Both the position numbers and the translations under genes were made by a program. The notes beneath the pieces were generated by a model. That model worked only from the letters and a program-made list of their open reading frames with translations. It searched no databases and had not been told where the DNA came from. A DNA stretch of 64,000 bases from Climacium dendroides (lineage: Eukaryota > Streptophyta > Bryopsida > Hypnales > Climaciaceae). Shown in pieces: positions 9,054 to 21,078 of the stretch (positions are counted from its first letter, which is position 1; every line of letters starts with the position of its first letter). The stretch spans positions 8,308,001 through 8,372,000 of the forward strand of contig OX467082.1 in NCBI GenBank assembly GCA_950106755.1, written 5' to 3'.

Positions 9054-11395
9054 GTATGCTTTCTGATACCTTCAAGCCTTTCTTATGTACTTTTGCTTTA
9101 CATTTTAATTTTTTTATGTGATTTTCGGATGCTGCAGATATTGTGATGAATCTCACTATGATTAATTGTTTTTCAGATCCACCGAGGATTCTCACGTCAA
9201 AACCAACTTGGTTCACACACTCTATAGGGTGCAAAAGTATGGCCTTCTTCCCATTGAGCGTTTTCAAAAGATGTTGAGGCCTTCCAAGCTTCGACTGTAT
9301 GGGGCACCGAAACCGAAGCCAACGTGGTATTTTATGCCACTACAAGTCTTCACGGCATTTGTATTCAGGGTGAGGATGCTCGGGCTTCTGGAATTTGATG
9401 TGTTATATTCTCTTCTATTTTATACTTGCTTTATTTGTATTTGAAGGTGCTATTTTTCACTTGCTTCTGTAGCAAGAGGTTGCGCAGGCTGTAGATGCAG
9501 CTGGTCGCAAATACAATGAGGTGACAGCACAGGAAGACCGTTCCCCCGTGGAACTAGCGCAAGCGATGCGAGCTGGGGCAAACGAGAAACTCAGGAAACT
9601 AAATGTCAAGATGTCCAAGTTGGTGGCGGTAGCCAATCCGGCGAACAAGCCAGGGTTTATTGAGGAGGTACCTCCATTACCTTCATAGCATTCATATGAC
9701 ATTGCGATTAGGAAGTCTGAAACAGTGACTGACTTTATTTTGTTTTTTAATATCAGATTGAGAGACATTGTAGTACCAATGAAGTGCCAAAGATGACTCT
9801 GGAGAAGCTACAAATGGTGGCCACTTGCAACACCACGGCAGAGCACAAGATCAAGTTCTTGAAATGGTGGAACTCATCAACACCATCTTGACATGCCAGG
9901 CGATTCCCGCCTAAGCCAGTTTTTGAGACATTACTTGGTCCCTTCTTGAACCGCTATGTGTGGTATGCTGGGGTAAGTGATAATCTTTGTATAAATTTGT
10001 AGACGTCATTGGATTTGGATTTTCTTTCCTTAGAATTTCTAGAGTTCATTTTCTTTCAGTGGATGATAAATTTTTGTTGTTCTATGATTTCTCAGATCGA
10101 GGATGCAGCGGTGAAGTACTTTAACGACGTTGTCCAGCACGATGGCATTGTCATCAATATGAACGTCCCGCTACAGCCGGAGACCTTACAAGAGTACCTA
10201 GAGGGATGGAGGAGGAAAATTTGGGATGATGGATATATGAACTACCTCAGGGGATCAAATTATTTCAAAAAGAGCGACAATTTCAAGAAGCATGAGGGGT
10301 CCGAACAAGCAGTGAGAAGGGTGCTCTATCGGTATGTCTTACACCACTTTTGTAAGGATCATTCAAAAATGCTAATTAATTGGAAACCAATTCAATCTTC
10401 CAAGACTTCCATAGCCTGCCTTCAAAGTAGCATATAATTTGTTTCCAAGTCAGGTTCACTTTATCTTGACTCTCATTTGGTATTTGTGATGGAAATATCT
10501 AGACTAAAACTTCACGTGTCGCTCACTTTTCCTTCAATGTTACATTTCTTTGGGCAATTCAGGTATTTCAAGTTTGAACTTGAGGGAAAAGGTGCAATCA
10601 AAAAGGATGACTTCCCAGAATTCCTTAGGAGTTTTCTTGATCGCCATTCGGCAACCTGCATGTACACTTCGAGTCAACTCCAAACGTACACCACGGCTCA
10701 TCTCAGCCGTGGGGCGTGGTACCTTGATTGCCCTATTGGATACACGCATCCATCGGAGCAAGCCCTCCGGGATTCTTTGGAGGGCATTAGTGGGGTTGAC
10801 TTAAATGTCGATGAGTTCGCAAGTCTCAACGCAGTTCAAAAGGCGAAGGCAATTGCCAAGAGGGACAGAGCTGACAGAAAGAAGGCGGCTAAGCTACATT
10901 TGGCGCTAGAAATCAAGTCAAAGAAGGAGGCAGACCGCTTGGCAAAGCAAGAGGAGAAGGAGAGGGAGAAATTGAGAGAGAAGGAGGAGAAAACGAAGGC
11001 CAAAGGCAAGAAAAAAGATGAGGGCGATACCGGGGTTCCATTGTCTTCAGCAGTTGACCAAAGCTCGCAGTTGGTGGAAGGAAGCCACACCGGGATGAAG
11101 AGGAAGGCCATACTTCCAGAGTGGACGGAGAATATGCTGACCCAAGGCACACAAGTCCTAGTGATAGACGACGACGATGTCAGAACGGAGGAGCTTATCT
11201 TAAACGTGTCCATCATTGATATTATGGAAGATTCTGAGAATTCACCACCAAATCCGTATATTGAAGTCATGGACTTCATTCAAAAGGTATCGTGAACCTT
11301 CAAATGTATTTGAATTTTCCTCTCTTTCAATTTCTACATGAGTTTCTTGTTTCTTGTTCAATCCTCTTGTGATATGGTAAACTTCTTCGTCGTAG

Positions 11396-12449
11396 GTGAA
11401 TGCAGGGAAACCGCGCTCATTCGATGGCAGGGTCATCAGAGATCCTTTGGTGGATCTAATCATCTTCGATTGCCAAGAGAACCTGCCTGTGCCTCTTGTC
11501 TCAGAGAAGCGCATTCCCTCGTGGAACACGGACCCAGCATATGCTGGAATGCAAAATGCATTCCAATTTGCCGAGGAGTATTTACAAGACAACGGTTGTC
11601 TCCTAGTGTTTCATTCCTACAGCGTTCAGTCTCAAAGTATGTTTGCAGGGTTGATGAAGATTTTCAAGAACTTGAAGATGAAGAAAGAGTGGTTGGCATT
11701 CAACCAATTGGACCTCGCATCGGGAATAAACCTTGGCGAAACAGTGAGTTCTCTATTTTATTTTTCATGTGATTTTAGGTTTTCTTTTAGATGTGATTCT
11801 TGGTTTGATATATGGTGTGATTGTCAATGGCATTCCCCTCTTTAATAATTAATTTTTTGATGCAGACCGTGAAGTTTGGAGTCACTCTTTTCACAAAGGA
11901 CGTGGGTGGAAAAGTGGCATCACTTTTTCAATTTAGGCAGACCACAGCCATGACCAAAGCAAAGTGGAACCTCCAGAAGAAAGACATGGTCATCAATTAC
12001 ATTACTGAGGAGACCATGATGGTAAACAAGGAAACCAAAGCGCCTTGGCGTGGACCTCGAGAGAAAGATGTGAGGTTCCTACAGTTTTTCATGGAAGGCT
12101 GTACCGATGAAGATGATGTAGTTCTCGACTGCACCGCTGCTATAGGTATAATACTACTCAATTTCAAGAAAGAGTTCTAAAATGAATTGTTATTCTTGTA
12201 AAGATGTACTTAAACATTGATCACCACATGCTTCTATTGCAGGGGCGTCCATTATGGCTTGTCGTGGGACGGGCCGCCATATTGTGGCCTTGGAGAAGGA
12301 CATCGATATCTTCAACATTGTTCTAAAGCCGATGAAGAAAACCACTCCAATAGAAGGAGTGACTCAAGCTCCAGTGGAAGCTATTGCAGCCCTTGATCTT
12401 GATGCCGTACACGTCGAACCAATGGTGTTCACACGCATCGTTAGACCTA
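11396..12449 (+). CDS. Three exons forming the methyltransferase-like fold
   Basis: Exons 11396-11743, 11866-12145 and 12243-12449 join in phase. They carry the motif IV strand (DLIIFDCQE), a helix-strand pair ending in GCLLVFHSYS, a target-recognition-like middle, PWRGPREKDVRFLQFF, and the SAM-binding motif I strand with the trailing acidic residue of ALEKD. The order motif IV before motif I is that of the beta group of amino-methyltransferases. The replaced DPPY and glycine-loop residues argue against normal catalysis, while the rest of the fold is well kept. Confidence 0.65.
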
Positions 12450-12810
12450 GTAAGTTTTGCTTTGTAATGACAACATTTTTTGTTTTGTAATATACGTTGC
12501 ATACAAAGAATTTCAAGGCCCTAAACCTTCTATGTGTGGTTCTTTAAGGAATGAAGCAGTGAAGGGAACGCATCCAATGAAGAAGATTTGAAGACATATC
12601 TTGAGTCCGAAGAAGTCTTACAAACTTCCAGTGTATGCCGAGAAGATGGCGATACAATATGAACAGTATGATTGTAGAGATCCTAAACCTCGCATCCCGA
12701 AGTATGCTGCAAATGTGGTTCATTTTGTAGACGTTTCAGCTTCTGAGGGTGAGGAGACGCCAGAGTCGTCTTCTAGTGAGGTTTCTATGACCAAATCCAC
12801 CGCAACTTAG

Positions 12811-12838
12811 ACTCATAAGATTGACAAATCTTATGAGT
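12811..12838 (+). other. Stem-loop directly after the stop codon
   Basis: ACTCATAAGATT, the loop GACA, and AATCTTATGAGT form a perfect 12-bp stem that begins at the base after the TAG at 12808-12810. It could form in the 3' end of the methyltransferase-like transcript. No T-run or known element follows, so its role is unknown. Confidence 0.7.
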
Positions 12839-13540
12839 TGAACTATGTGTATTCCTTTTATGTTTATTTGATTTGTGTGTGTTATGGCTACAAATGAGGT
12901 GCAATGTGCTTCTTGCTTGATACTAAACTTGCCCTAAAAAATGTTATGAAATATACACCCAGAGAGAAACTATGTCTATTGGACAAGTGTGGGAATTATA
13001 GAATTTGGAGTTCATTTACAACTGCAGGATTAGGTACTCTGTAGTGGGGCAAAAATAGAGAAAACAAGGTACACTAAATTATTTATTGCAAATTAGTGAG
13101 TAGCGCGAAAAATGTGATTGGAATAAAAATGGAAAGAAATTATAAATCCTTCCAATGGTAACTCCTACATAGTGGGGAAAAAAATGGAATGCAAATAAAT
13201 GTTGTCACCTTTAAACGGCGATAGTCATGATATGAAGTAGTGAATAAAATGAGGTCACACTTGCCCTTCTAATGAACACATAGATTTGAATGGGAAGACA
13301 AACAAAGCTCAACAATTGAACCACTCTACCTAAACCCCCAACAATAAAATATCACTAGTAGATAACATTGCCTTCCTACATCTTTGACTCATTTAGGTAC
13401 TTTCACCTTCTTCCAATAGTCCATGTGTGATAAGACACCCTAGCTCTATTTTATGTGCAACAAAAATCCCTTAAATATAGAAGTATCCTTCATAGTCCAC
13501 AAATGGCACTACATTCCCTAAATTGCTTTTGCTTTTTTAA
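12839..13540. other. AT-rich intergenic stretch
   Basis: I see no coding frame or recognisable repeat here. It separates the methyltransferase-like gene from the SWIM-domain ORF and its flanking repeats. Confidence 0.5.
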
Positions 13541-13690
13541 TCCACGGTTATAGAGCCTACAGTCACCCTAAATCCACGGTCATGGGTTCGTTGCCGACCC
13601 TCTATTCAACTTTTGATTTTTGCACAAAATTTTTCTTAAAAAAATTCCCGCTCACAGGCTCGCAGGCTCCTGCTTCCAAGCTCGCACACT
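13541..13690 (+). repeat. Left flanking repeat of the SWIM ORF
   Basis: It starts TCCACGGTTATAG, has an A-rich middle, and ends in a run of GCTCxCAGGCTC-like words. A diverged copy with the same order of parts lies at 14932-15112 in the same orientation. The similarity is partial, so the ends are approximate. Confidence 0.5.
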
Positions 13691-13767
13691 AGCAACCCTG
13701 GAGGTGCTGGAGGTTTGGCTTGTCCTATCTGGAACGAACTTAAGCCGAGAGGAGACATTGTTGCTAC

Positions 13768-14309
13768 AGTATGCAGGATTTCGCCTCCAAAAACACCCAG
13801 TCTTGTCACCACGTCGTTTGTTCAACATGTCAAAGATTTTTAGTCCTATTTTGTATGACCACCCTTTACCAAAGAACTCGGACATGTATCCAACAGTGAG
13901 GAACAACAGGGCCATTCGAAGGATTGCAAATGCACCTACTGCCGAACAGCGGAACAAGTGGGAAAGTACAGGTAATGTTACAAGGCAAATTGTAGGAGAA
14001 ACACTACTCCCTCTTCCAGGCCTTGGTGCAATTGTGGAGTTAGAGACAGGGTCTGACTCCAACAAAAATGCATATCGAGTTACAATGGGCCAATTTCCCA
14101 CGTGCATGTGCCCAGATTTCGTGAATATGGCAGTGTCCGCCATTGGAGGTCGGCAACAATACGTCAATTGCAAGCACTTGTACTACTTGTACAGGTACTT
14201 TTGCAAGATGGATGTCAACAAAGACAAATTCATTCATGCACCAAGTTATAGCTTCAATGAATTGAAAGAACTCCTAGTACGAGCTGGAATGATCACACTT
14301 CCAGAATAG
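13768..14309 (+). CDS. SWIM zinc-finger domain protein (fragment or terminal exon)
   Basis: The open frame runs from about 13620 to the TAG at 14309. A splice acceptor (GCTACAG) at 13767 suggests the true exon may begin there. The C-terminal half has the SWIM pattern CxC...CxH: TCMCPDF (14104-14112) and NCKHLYYLY (14169-14177). SWIM domains bind zinc and are typical of MULE transposases and plant FAR1/FRS proteins, but also occur elsewhere. No transposase DDE region is visible nearby. I read it as the tail of a MULE-type or domesticated gene. Confidence 0.6.
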
Positions 14310-14548
14310 CCATGTCCACAATTTGCAATGTATTTCAATTGTAATGCGCTCATTTTGTATATGACAATTGAAATGATTTGATGCATTGTTTTTCCCAGAA
14401 AGAGTGACAAGACCAATGTTCCAGGGTTTGTATTCATGTGTTCCACAACACATATTTTGAGGTCACTTTTCAGTCTTCACTTGTCCCATAACGATAGGCA
14501 TTTCAAAATGAATCACTATATAAGTTGTCACGTTCTTGAAATAGTTAT

Positions 14549-14623
14549 AGCTAGAGGACCGCTAGGGGAATAGACATTGGCTGTAATTGTATGGCATATT
14601 ATATTCCCAACGGTTCTCTAGCT
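14549..14623. repeat. Inverted repeat of about 24 bp arms
   Basis: AGCTAGAGGACCGCTAGGGG at 14549 pairs imperfectly with the segment ending CGGTTCTCTAGCT at 14623; about 21 of 24 positions match across a short spacer. It may be a small foldback or a hairpin RNA, with no further support. Confidence 0.5.
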
Positions 14624-14715
14624 TTTTGTTCAGGATTGATTATGTCATGTGTACTTTGTATTTAAGCAACTCCATATTTGGGCGAGGAAATGGTAAGTGC
14701 TGGAGTTGCCTACAA

Positions 14716-14911
14716 ATTAAAATTAGTGGATGAATTTGTGTTCACCGGTGGTGCTTGACTTCCACAACCTTTAGGAAAAAAAATATGGTGAGTGATAGCA
14801 TTGCCCCCCCCCCATTAAAATTAGTGGATGAATTTGTGTTCACCGGTGGTGCTTGACTTCCACAACCTCTAGGAAAAAAATATGGTGAGTGATGGAATTC
14901 GCCCCCCAATG
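14716..14911 (+). repeat. 98-bp tandem duplication
   Basis: Two near-identical 98-bp units start at 14716 and 14814 with ATTAAAATTAGTGGATGAAT. They differ in the poly-C tract (a long run at about 14804) and a few bases, so the duplication is recent. Confidence 0.9.
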
Positions 14912-14931
14912 TCCAATAAATTTTTATCTAA

Positions 14932-15112
14932 TCCACGGTTATAGGGTACACGGTAATAGGTCAGAAATTAGACATTTCTCTTCTTTTTTTACAAAAAAAT
15001 TGGAGAAAAAAAATTTGGGAGTACAAATTTCCATTTTTTGGGGTTTGGGGGCTCCATGCTTACAAGCTCCATGCTCCATGCTCACAAGCTCCACCCTCCC
15101 GCTCGCACGCTA
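14932..15112 (+). repeat. Right flanking repeat of the SWIM ORF
   Basis: This diverged direct copy of 13541-13690 starts ATCCACGGTTATAG, has poly-A in the middle and ends CCCGCTCGCACGCTAG. The pair may mark the ends of a decayed element around the SWIM ORF. Confidence 0.45.
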
Positions 15113-16333
15113 GTGTCGTTGGTTCCCATAGTCTTCCTAACTTTTAGCTTTTCCTTTCTTTTTGTACCAATCCGGGTGTACTTTTTTCCGGATTCCGTGT
15201 TTCAAAACACGATAGAGAGAAAAAAAACAAAAAGTTGGGTTGCGATAGGGACCTTTGAAATTGAACATCCTTCTATCTCCATAGTAACTTTTGGAGCGCT
15301 GAATCTTTTGGTTGAGAGAAGTTAACTACCACCAAGGGAAGCTTCACCCTCTTCTTCCATTTTCATGTCCAAGCATCTTGGATTAGCTTTTGATGCGACA
15401 CATTATCATGTAGAAGTTGTCTAATTGTCACATTTACCTTCTGATCTCTAATGTCCTGGATAATGTTGTACTCATGTGTACTAACATCCGAATTGATCAC
15501 TACTAGGATGTTGCTGAAACTAACCCTTTTCCGGTTTAGCACTATCTCCGGTCCAGAAATTTCCGCCCGAATCTTTCCACAAATATCTATAGGAATCTAG
15601 TTCCGGTCCACCCCTCCTCTCTTGATCAGAGTCACTACTCGATTTTGGTTTTCTCCTTTCTTCTTCCTCCTACCTCTAATAGATAATTCTGATTGGTTCT
15701 TGGTGGAATTGTGGATGGATACCTGGTTTACAAAACTCCTTGTTCTCTCCGGCAGTTCCACCTCGCACCGTCATTTTTCCGGATTCTCCATTCCGACGGA
15801 GTTGCCGTAATTGAGTGCGGTCGACTCCCTGGTAAGGATTTGGACTTGCTTGTAAATCGACCTTGGTTACACTAGCTTCGGACATTGATCCTCCTGATGC
15901 CCATTGTGGGAATCCGGAATCCAGAAATAGATCAATAGTGCAAGGAGTAGGTACGAAAAATAGAGAAAAAATAAAAAAATAATAATTAGAGTGTGATTTT
16001 TGGACTAGATAACTTGAATTAAGAAATAAGCTTTCCGACACCACCCGTAACCAGAACTTATCCGGATCCGGAATCCGGACTCATCCGGAACACAGGAACC
16101 TACCATATAGGTCCCGTAGCTACGGAAGTAGGATACCGTTGAGGCAACGGACCTGTAGCTGTTGTCCTTAAGACCGTAGAGAGACAGTTTAGTACTTAAG
16201 CCGTCTTCCTAGGGTTTCCTCTTCCCTTTTCAGTTCTGTATACCCGAGACTGTTTGTGTGAGTAGTTGAGAGAAAGAGTGGTGAGTTAGCGATTGAGGTA
16301 GAACTACTTTCTTTTCGTTCTCACTTAGATCTT

Positions 16334-18283
16334 ATGGCATCCGGACCAGTACGGAAGACAGCGGTATCTGCCCGGGTTATCTCTCCGGCCATTCCGGATA
16401 GCCCGGAACTACACAAACAGTTAGAGGAGGACCTGACTAGGTTAGGATGTGTCGGTTTACTACACCGACCGTGGAATCTCAAGAATGAGGAGATGATTCA
16501 AGAGCTACTTCACGGTGTTCCGAATCAGTATGAGTTTACTTTGAGAGGACGACTAGTCGCGTGGACCGAGGACATCTAGGCGGATGTCTATCAGTTCCGG
16601 AAGAGTGGGAACGGTTTAGCATCGAGGACGGACCGTTTTGTAGCCGGGAAGTTCACCGGGACTGCAAACCCTAAGGACGGCTTTGCTATTAGCGAGTGTA
16701 AGGACGAGAGACATAGGCGGATCCTAGAATTTCTGATTCCGATCTTATATCCGGAAAAGCCAACGCGGGTTACCATTACGGTGGCCAACACTATCTTTGG
16801 GGCTATGGAGAACCGGATAGTACACTAGGGTAGGATCATAGCCGGAATAGTGGCTAAATTAGCGGATCACGTGACACGAGCTAAGGCAAGTCCGGTTAGT
16901 ACGTATTTGTTTCATCTGTACCATCAACAGGAGCTTTTGAATGCGGCGGAAATAGTTCAATATGACACCGGAAAGACACTCTTATCATACGGACTTTCCG
17001 GGGAGGAAGCGGAGGATCCGGTCGAGTCTGAACCGGAGGAACTTCCCGAGGAGCGTCTGACGGACCCAAGGACCAAGAAGAGGAAGTCAACCGATCCGGG
17101 GTCGAGAATCAAGCCTCCTACACTGGAGAGGGGGGAGTCCAGCAAGGGACTTGAAATGGAAACGGAATCCGCATTTTTCAATGCGGGGCTCGATTGGATA
17201 CGGGAAGCCAAGGTACTTCACGACGGATTGTCGGATCTAGTGATAGATACCGCGGAAGTACTGAAGGTGGATCCGGATCAGATCGTGGAAGTTGTCAAGC
17301 GACTACCCAAGCCGGAGGATCTGAAGAAGAGGGATGAGCGGATCCAGGAATTGGAGGCGGAACGGAATATACTCCATGCCCGGGTGAATTGGGCGGAAGG
17401 AGAAATGGTAGCTGCGAAGGAGAAAGAGAAGGAGGCCCTTGCGCTGGTCAAGAATCTAACCGGGGCAGTCAACATCAAAGCCGATATCATCACGAAGGCT
17501 GCCTTGTTTGACTCCAAGATGATATCCGAAGGCCACATTACCGGAACCAAGGTAGTTACCATCCTCGTAGACTTCACCGCGAGAATAGAGCGAGTTTTCA
17601 AGGAAATCCAGAAGTTGCTGGCGGCCATCGACCCAAACCATGCGATGGATTTCTCCACCTTTCCGGAACTTCTTTTTGTCGCAGGTACCCCAGGAAAGCC
17701 AGTGGCGGATCAGGCAACTCGGATGGAGGGTCTGAAGGGGATACTCACACCAGCCGAGCCTTCCGCCAGTAAGATACGGATGATGGAGTTGAATTTGAGG
17801 CCAGCCTCGGAACCGGAACCGGAGTCTAGCACGAAATCGGTTCCGGTGCCATCTAAGTTCTCAACTCCGGAAGTTCCCAAGGCACAAACAATGCCAAATT
17901 TGATGGCCAGAACCTTCAAGGTTCCCGGACAGCAGGTTAGGGGAGATCTCATCAACCGGATCGGTGGGATGACCAATCCGGCTCGGACCAATCCGAAAGG
18001 ATTTGTGCACATGCAAGAGACCACGCTGGAGAAAGGAGGCGAACCCGCGACGTTGGAGGATACAACACCAAAGAAGGAGAAGGAAGTCCAAGTTATTGAA
18101 GATTCGGATGAGGAGAGTGCTCACTCTACTTCCGGAACCGAAGACGACAGCGATCCGTCGCCAGCCACGCGCCATATCCAAACTCGGGCCGTAGCAAAAA
18201 CTACGCTAGCCAAGAACACGAAGGGGACGCCTACCAGCCAAGCAGGGAGTCGTTCAAAGAAAGGACGGAAGCCAAGACATTAA
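16334..18283 (+). pseudogene. LTR-encoded coiled-coil protein, copy C (two premature TAGs)
   Basis: A 649-codon frame runs from ATG at 16334 to the TAA at 18283, broken by TAG at 16577-16579 and 16826-16828. A, B and D have TGG (Trp) at the first site and Trp at the second. Conserved segments include RRILEFLIPILYPEKP, VTITVANTIFG and TYLFHLYHQQELL, followed by acidic and coiled-coil regions. The C-terminus is longer than in A and B and ends in a strongly basic tail (RSKKGRKPRH), which suggests nucleic-acid binding. Identity to A is clearly lower than A to B, so the LTR ORF has been kept recognisable across diverged lineages. Confidence 0.7.
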
Positions 18284-19195
18284 TATTGGTAGGAGAAGAA
18301 GTATAGGATCCGGAATGGGGTTCTGAGCTTGGACCCGGTTTCCGGAAATTTAGGCAAATAGTGAGGAAATCCAGTTATCTCGGACGGCTGTTAGCAATCT
18401 GTCCGGATATCCCGAGAGGTTCAGGGATTGGTGGCCTGGATTTCCGGGTTTCCTTTTCAGGCTTTTAGGAGTTGACTTTGGGTTTTGTGTTAGTATTTTA
18501 AGGGCAGGCAAGTTAGTTGTCTGCCATTCCATTCCATCCTACCCCACTGGATTTTAGTGCTTTCACGTATATATTACAATTTTCTTTTTCTTAATCTAAG
18601 TCAGTCAAGTTACCTTTAGCTGCACTTTTCGCTTTAGACAAGGTCTTTTGAGCTGGGTGTATGTATGGGTGTATGATCTAGTACTGGAAAAAGAGAAGGG
18701 AGGGAGAGAAGGAATCCGGATCTTGAGCTACGGATCGTCTGAGAGTGGAGCTAGTGAGAAAGAATACAAAGCTGAGTAAGGGAGTGCAAGTGCAACGTGC
18801 TTTTAAACTGCTGGAACAGCAATCCGGAATAGAGGGTAGAGGTCCGTGCGAGTCCGGAACCAAGAGGGTTCTGTACGGAGTTAAGCATCCGCCAAAGGAA
18901 AGGATCTCCCGCTACTTCGGAAAGTTTGCCAACCTCCCCCTTGGTAAACTGTCTTCTCCTTGAAATTCTATTCTTTTGGGTCTATAAGTTCTGATCCGTC
19001 GTTGTAGTAAGAGAGGTGTGAAAAGTGCTCTGTGTGACCTGATTCCGGATCGGCCAATCCGGAAACTGTGAGAGAATACTCCTCCCTCCTTCTACAACTG
19101 TGTTGTCTTGGGTGTGTTGTTTAATAGATTTAGAGTACAGAGAGGATAATTATACAAGTGGTGAGTCCCCACCCCTTTCTAGATCAAGGGCGGAC

Positions 19196-19216
19196 CCTCT
19201 GAGGGTAAAACAGAGG
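19196..19216 (+). other. Conserved stem-loop in unit C
   Basis: CCTCTG, the loop AGGGTAAAA, and CAGAGG. The stem is identical to that of unit A and the loop differs by one base. Confidence 0.65.
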
Positions 19217-19439
19217 CAACAAAAACCAGTGATGGAAGAGAGACGGAACTCAGATCCGGGTGTGTCCGGATCCGGAACAGAATCCGGAATGTACTAAGTT
19301 TCCGGAACAAGATAGGATAAGTGAAATAAGGGAAATTAAGTGAGTAGTCACAATACGGATACTTCTCATTTCCTATTCAATTGATATCATACTAGAAGTT
19401 CCCTGGACCGATAATTCGTGTCATCTTGCAACAATTTGG

Positions 19440-20956
19440 TGTTGTTAGGATACTTACGGCTAACTACGCGTACGACACCCATATTCTTGGCAATTTTGGT
19501 ACGGAAGTTTCCACAGAGCACCTTGCCCTAATCCCCTATAAGGACGAGTGTTGGTATAGTGTCCTGGCTCTTCACAACTATAACAAATTACCATTTGTCT
19601 ATCCAGATATCCAGGTGCGCACATAGGCTGCTGCATCATCAACCCTTAACTTGGTCCTAGTAGATAGTTCTAGTTCAACGCGTTGGACCAAATTGGGATT
19701 GCAATCTCCTTTCCTCTTGCATAAGTGGGCTGAACTTGGTATACCTCCTTTTCTTCTTTGCTTGCCATGGTGTAGTAGATTTCTTCTTCCGAGTATACAT
19801 ATTGAACTTGTTTTTGGATAAATCTCTGACATTCACTCAAATAGTGATCCGGTTCTCCACATCTTCCGCACCAAACATTGGATCAAGAAGTCAGAACAAT
19901 CCGTCTTGGTTTTCGATTCTCCGCAAGGTTGACCTTAATCGCCTCCAAAGATTCTTGGATACTTTTCATCTTCTTCGAATCCGTATCCTCTATCTTGACT
20001 ATCACAATAGTCTTCTCTCGTGGACTTCTTGGTCTGGACGAAAGTTAGGATGGTGAAACACTCTCCTCCTCTTCCGAGCTTGACAAGCTGGAATCGGAAA
20101 CTTTCGTTCCGAAGCTCTCGAAACTGCTTTCCGAATTCGAAACCGTCTTACAATGCTTCAATTTTTGGTCGCTCTTCTTGCCTTTTCCTTTATTTGGCTT
20201 TCCACTTCTCCTCGAAGACTTCCGGAGGATTGCGCTGAGTTTTCATAATTAGTCGCAGCATCCATAGCATCTCTAAGTGTCCTGGGTCGCGCTTGTCAAA
20301 TCAGAAATCCCATGGACTTGGGTAATCTGGCAATGTGCCACTTCATTTGTAGACTAGGAGCAATTTTCATAGTCAGCTTTTGGATGAGTGCCTTCACCCT
20401 CTGCCCATACTTCCACATGGATTTGGATGACTTCATTGTTAGTGTATTCAACCAACCCAAGGCTCTGACTTCTCCACCTACTTTTTGAGAAGCTTGTAGG
20501 AATTCCATTCTCAACTGTTTCTAGTCATTCCAAATTGGATCCGGAACATTCTGGTACCATTTGAGAGCTTCTCCTTTCAACAGTCCGTAGAAGATTCTTC
20601 GTTGGACCGCTTCATTCTCTTGATTGGCGAGCGCGGTTGACTCGAAATTGCATAGCCAATCGTTTGCATCTTGACTTCCGTCACCTTTGAAATGTTTGTA
20701 CCTCAATCGGGTCATGACACCTCTTTCTTCTTCTAACCGTGGATTCTCTCTTTCCGGTTCCGATTCATGATCAGAAGATTGGCATACATCTAGTCCTGGC
20801 AGGCTTGTTCTCTCCACCAGGTGTAGGTACAAAAATTGATTGGTCTTCCGGATCAATAATATCTGGATTACTAAGACCTGGTCCAGATGATTCTCCTGAT
20901 CGTTGATTCTTCCTCACACGTTCGGACTTTCTCCCACTACCTATTCCTTTTCTCAT
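19440..20956 (-). pseudogene. Decayed Ty3/gypsy gag with two CCHC zinc knuckles
   Basis: On the minus strand, ATG at 20956 opens a basic N-terminus (MRKGIGSGRKSERVRK). After a frameshift near 20800 comes a typical retrotransposon gag core: FKGDGSQDANDWLCNFE, then EALKWYQNVPDPIWND, a TAG at 20521, and MEFLQASQKVGG onward to 20296. Further down are an intact knuckle CGRCGEPDHYLSEC (19829-19870) and a second one, CYSCEEPGHYTNTR (about 19544-19590), whose last cysteine is arginine. Gag packages the genomic RNA in virus-like particles. Several stops and frameshifts show it is dead. No protease, reverse transcriptase or integrase follows, since unit C begins at 19352. Confidence 0.75.
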
Positions 20957-21078
20957 GAGTAAGAATTTCGTTTTTTGTCAGAATGCCAACTTACTCAAAG
21001 AAAAGACAATACGGAAATTAAAACTACTACTAATTCAACCCCTAATATGTATCACAATAAAGCTGATAGCTCTAGGAT

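Larger units (their letters stand above)
6193..12810 (+). pseudogene. ParB-like / permuted N4-N6 DNA methyltransferase-like gene, split and damaged
   Basis: Proposed exons: 6193-6273, 7671-7841, 8365-9053, 9177-9369, 9473-9667, 9757-9972, 10096-10331, 10563-11286, 11396-11743, 11866-12145, 12243-12449 and 12557-12810. Introns are GT-AG and the phases agree across junctions; the first two exons and the last are the least certain. The exon at 8365 carries FYVCDGNHRLISW, the ParB-type DGNHR motif. A lysine- and glutamate-rich coiled coil follows (10850-11030). The last exons match the beta-class order of N4/N6 methyltransferases: motif IV region VDLIIFDCQE (11450-11479), then the motif I region VVLDCTAAIGASIMACR with GRHIVALEKD (12118-12300). 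The usual DPPY is DCQE here and the FxGxG-type loop is TAAIG, so catalysis is doubtful. In-frame TGA codons occur at 9889-9891 and 12589-12591. The protein may be a non-catalytic relative or a decaying captured gene. Confidence 0.6.
15992..19352 (+). mobile_element. Unit C: diverged ORF-carrying LTR unit
   Basis: The interior matches A, B and D: same ORF type, the conserved stem-loop at 19196-19216, and a 3' end GAAATAAGGGAAATTAAG...GTCACA that aligns to the ends of the other units. The 5' end is uncertain. TGTGATTTTTGG at 15992 would give 3,361 bp, in line with the family; TGGACTAGATAACTTGAATT at 16001 aligns better with the start of D. I could not find a matching target duplication. It lies on the plus strand inside or next to the minus-strand gag element, so it is probably a separate insertion. 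Confidence 0.6.

Noticed and set aside
15676..16044. Minus-strand ORF containing FVPTP, like the gag N-terminus at 20850
   Set aside because: Only about 20 bases match and the sequence on either side does not align; too weak to call a second gag copy.
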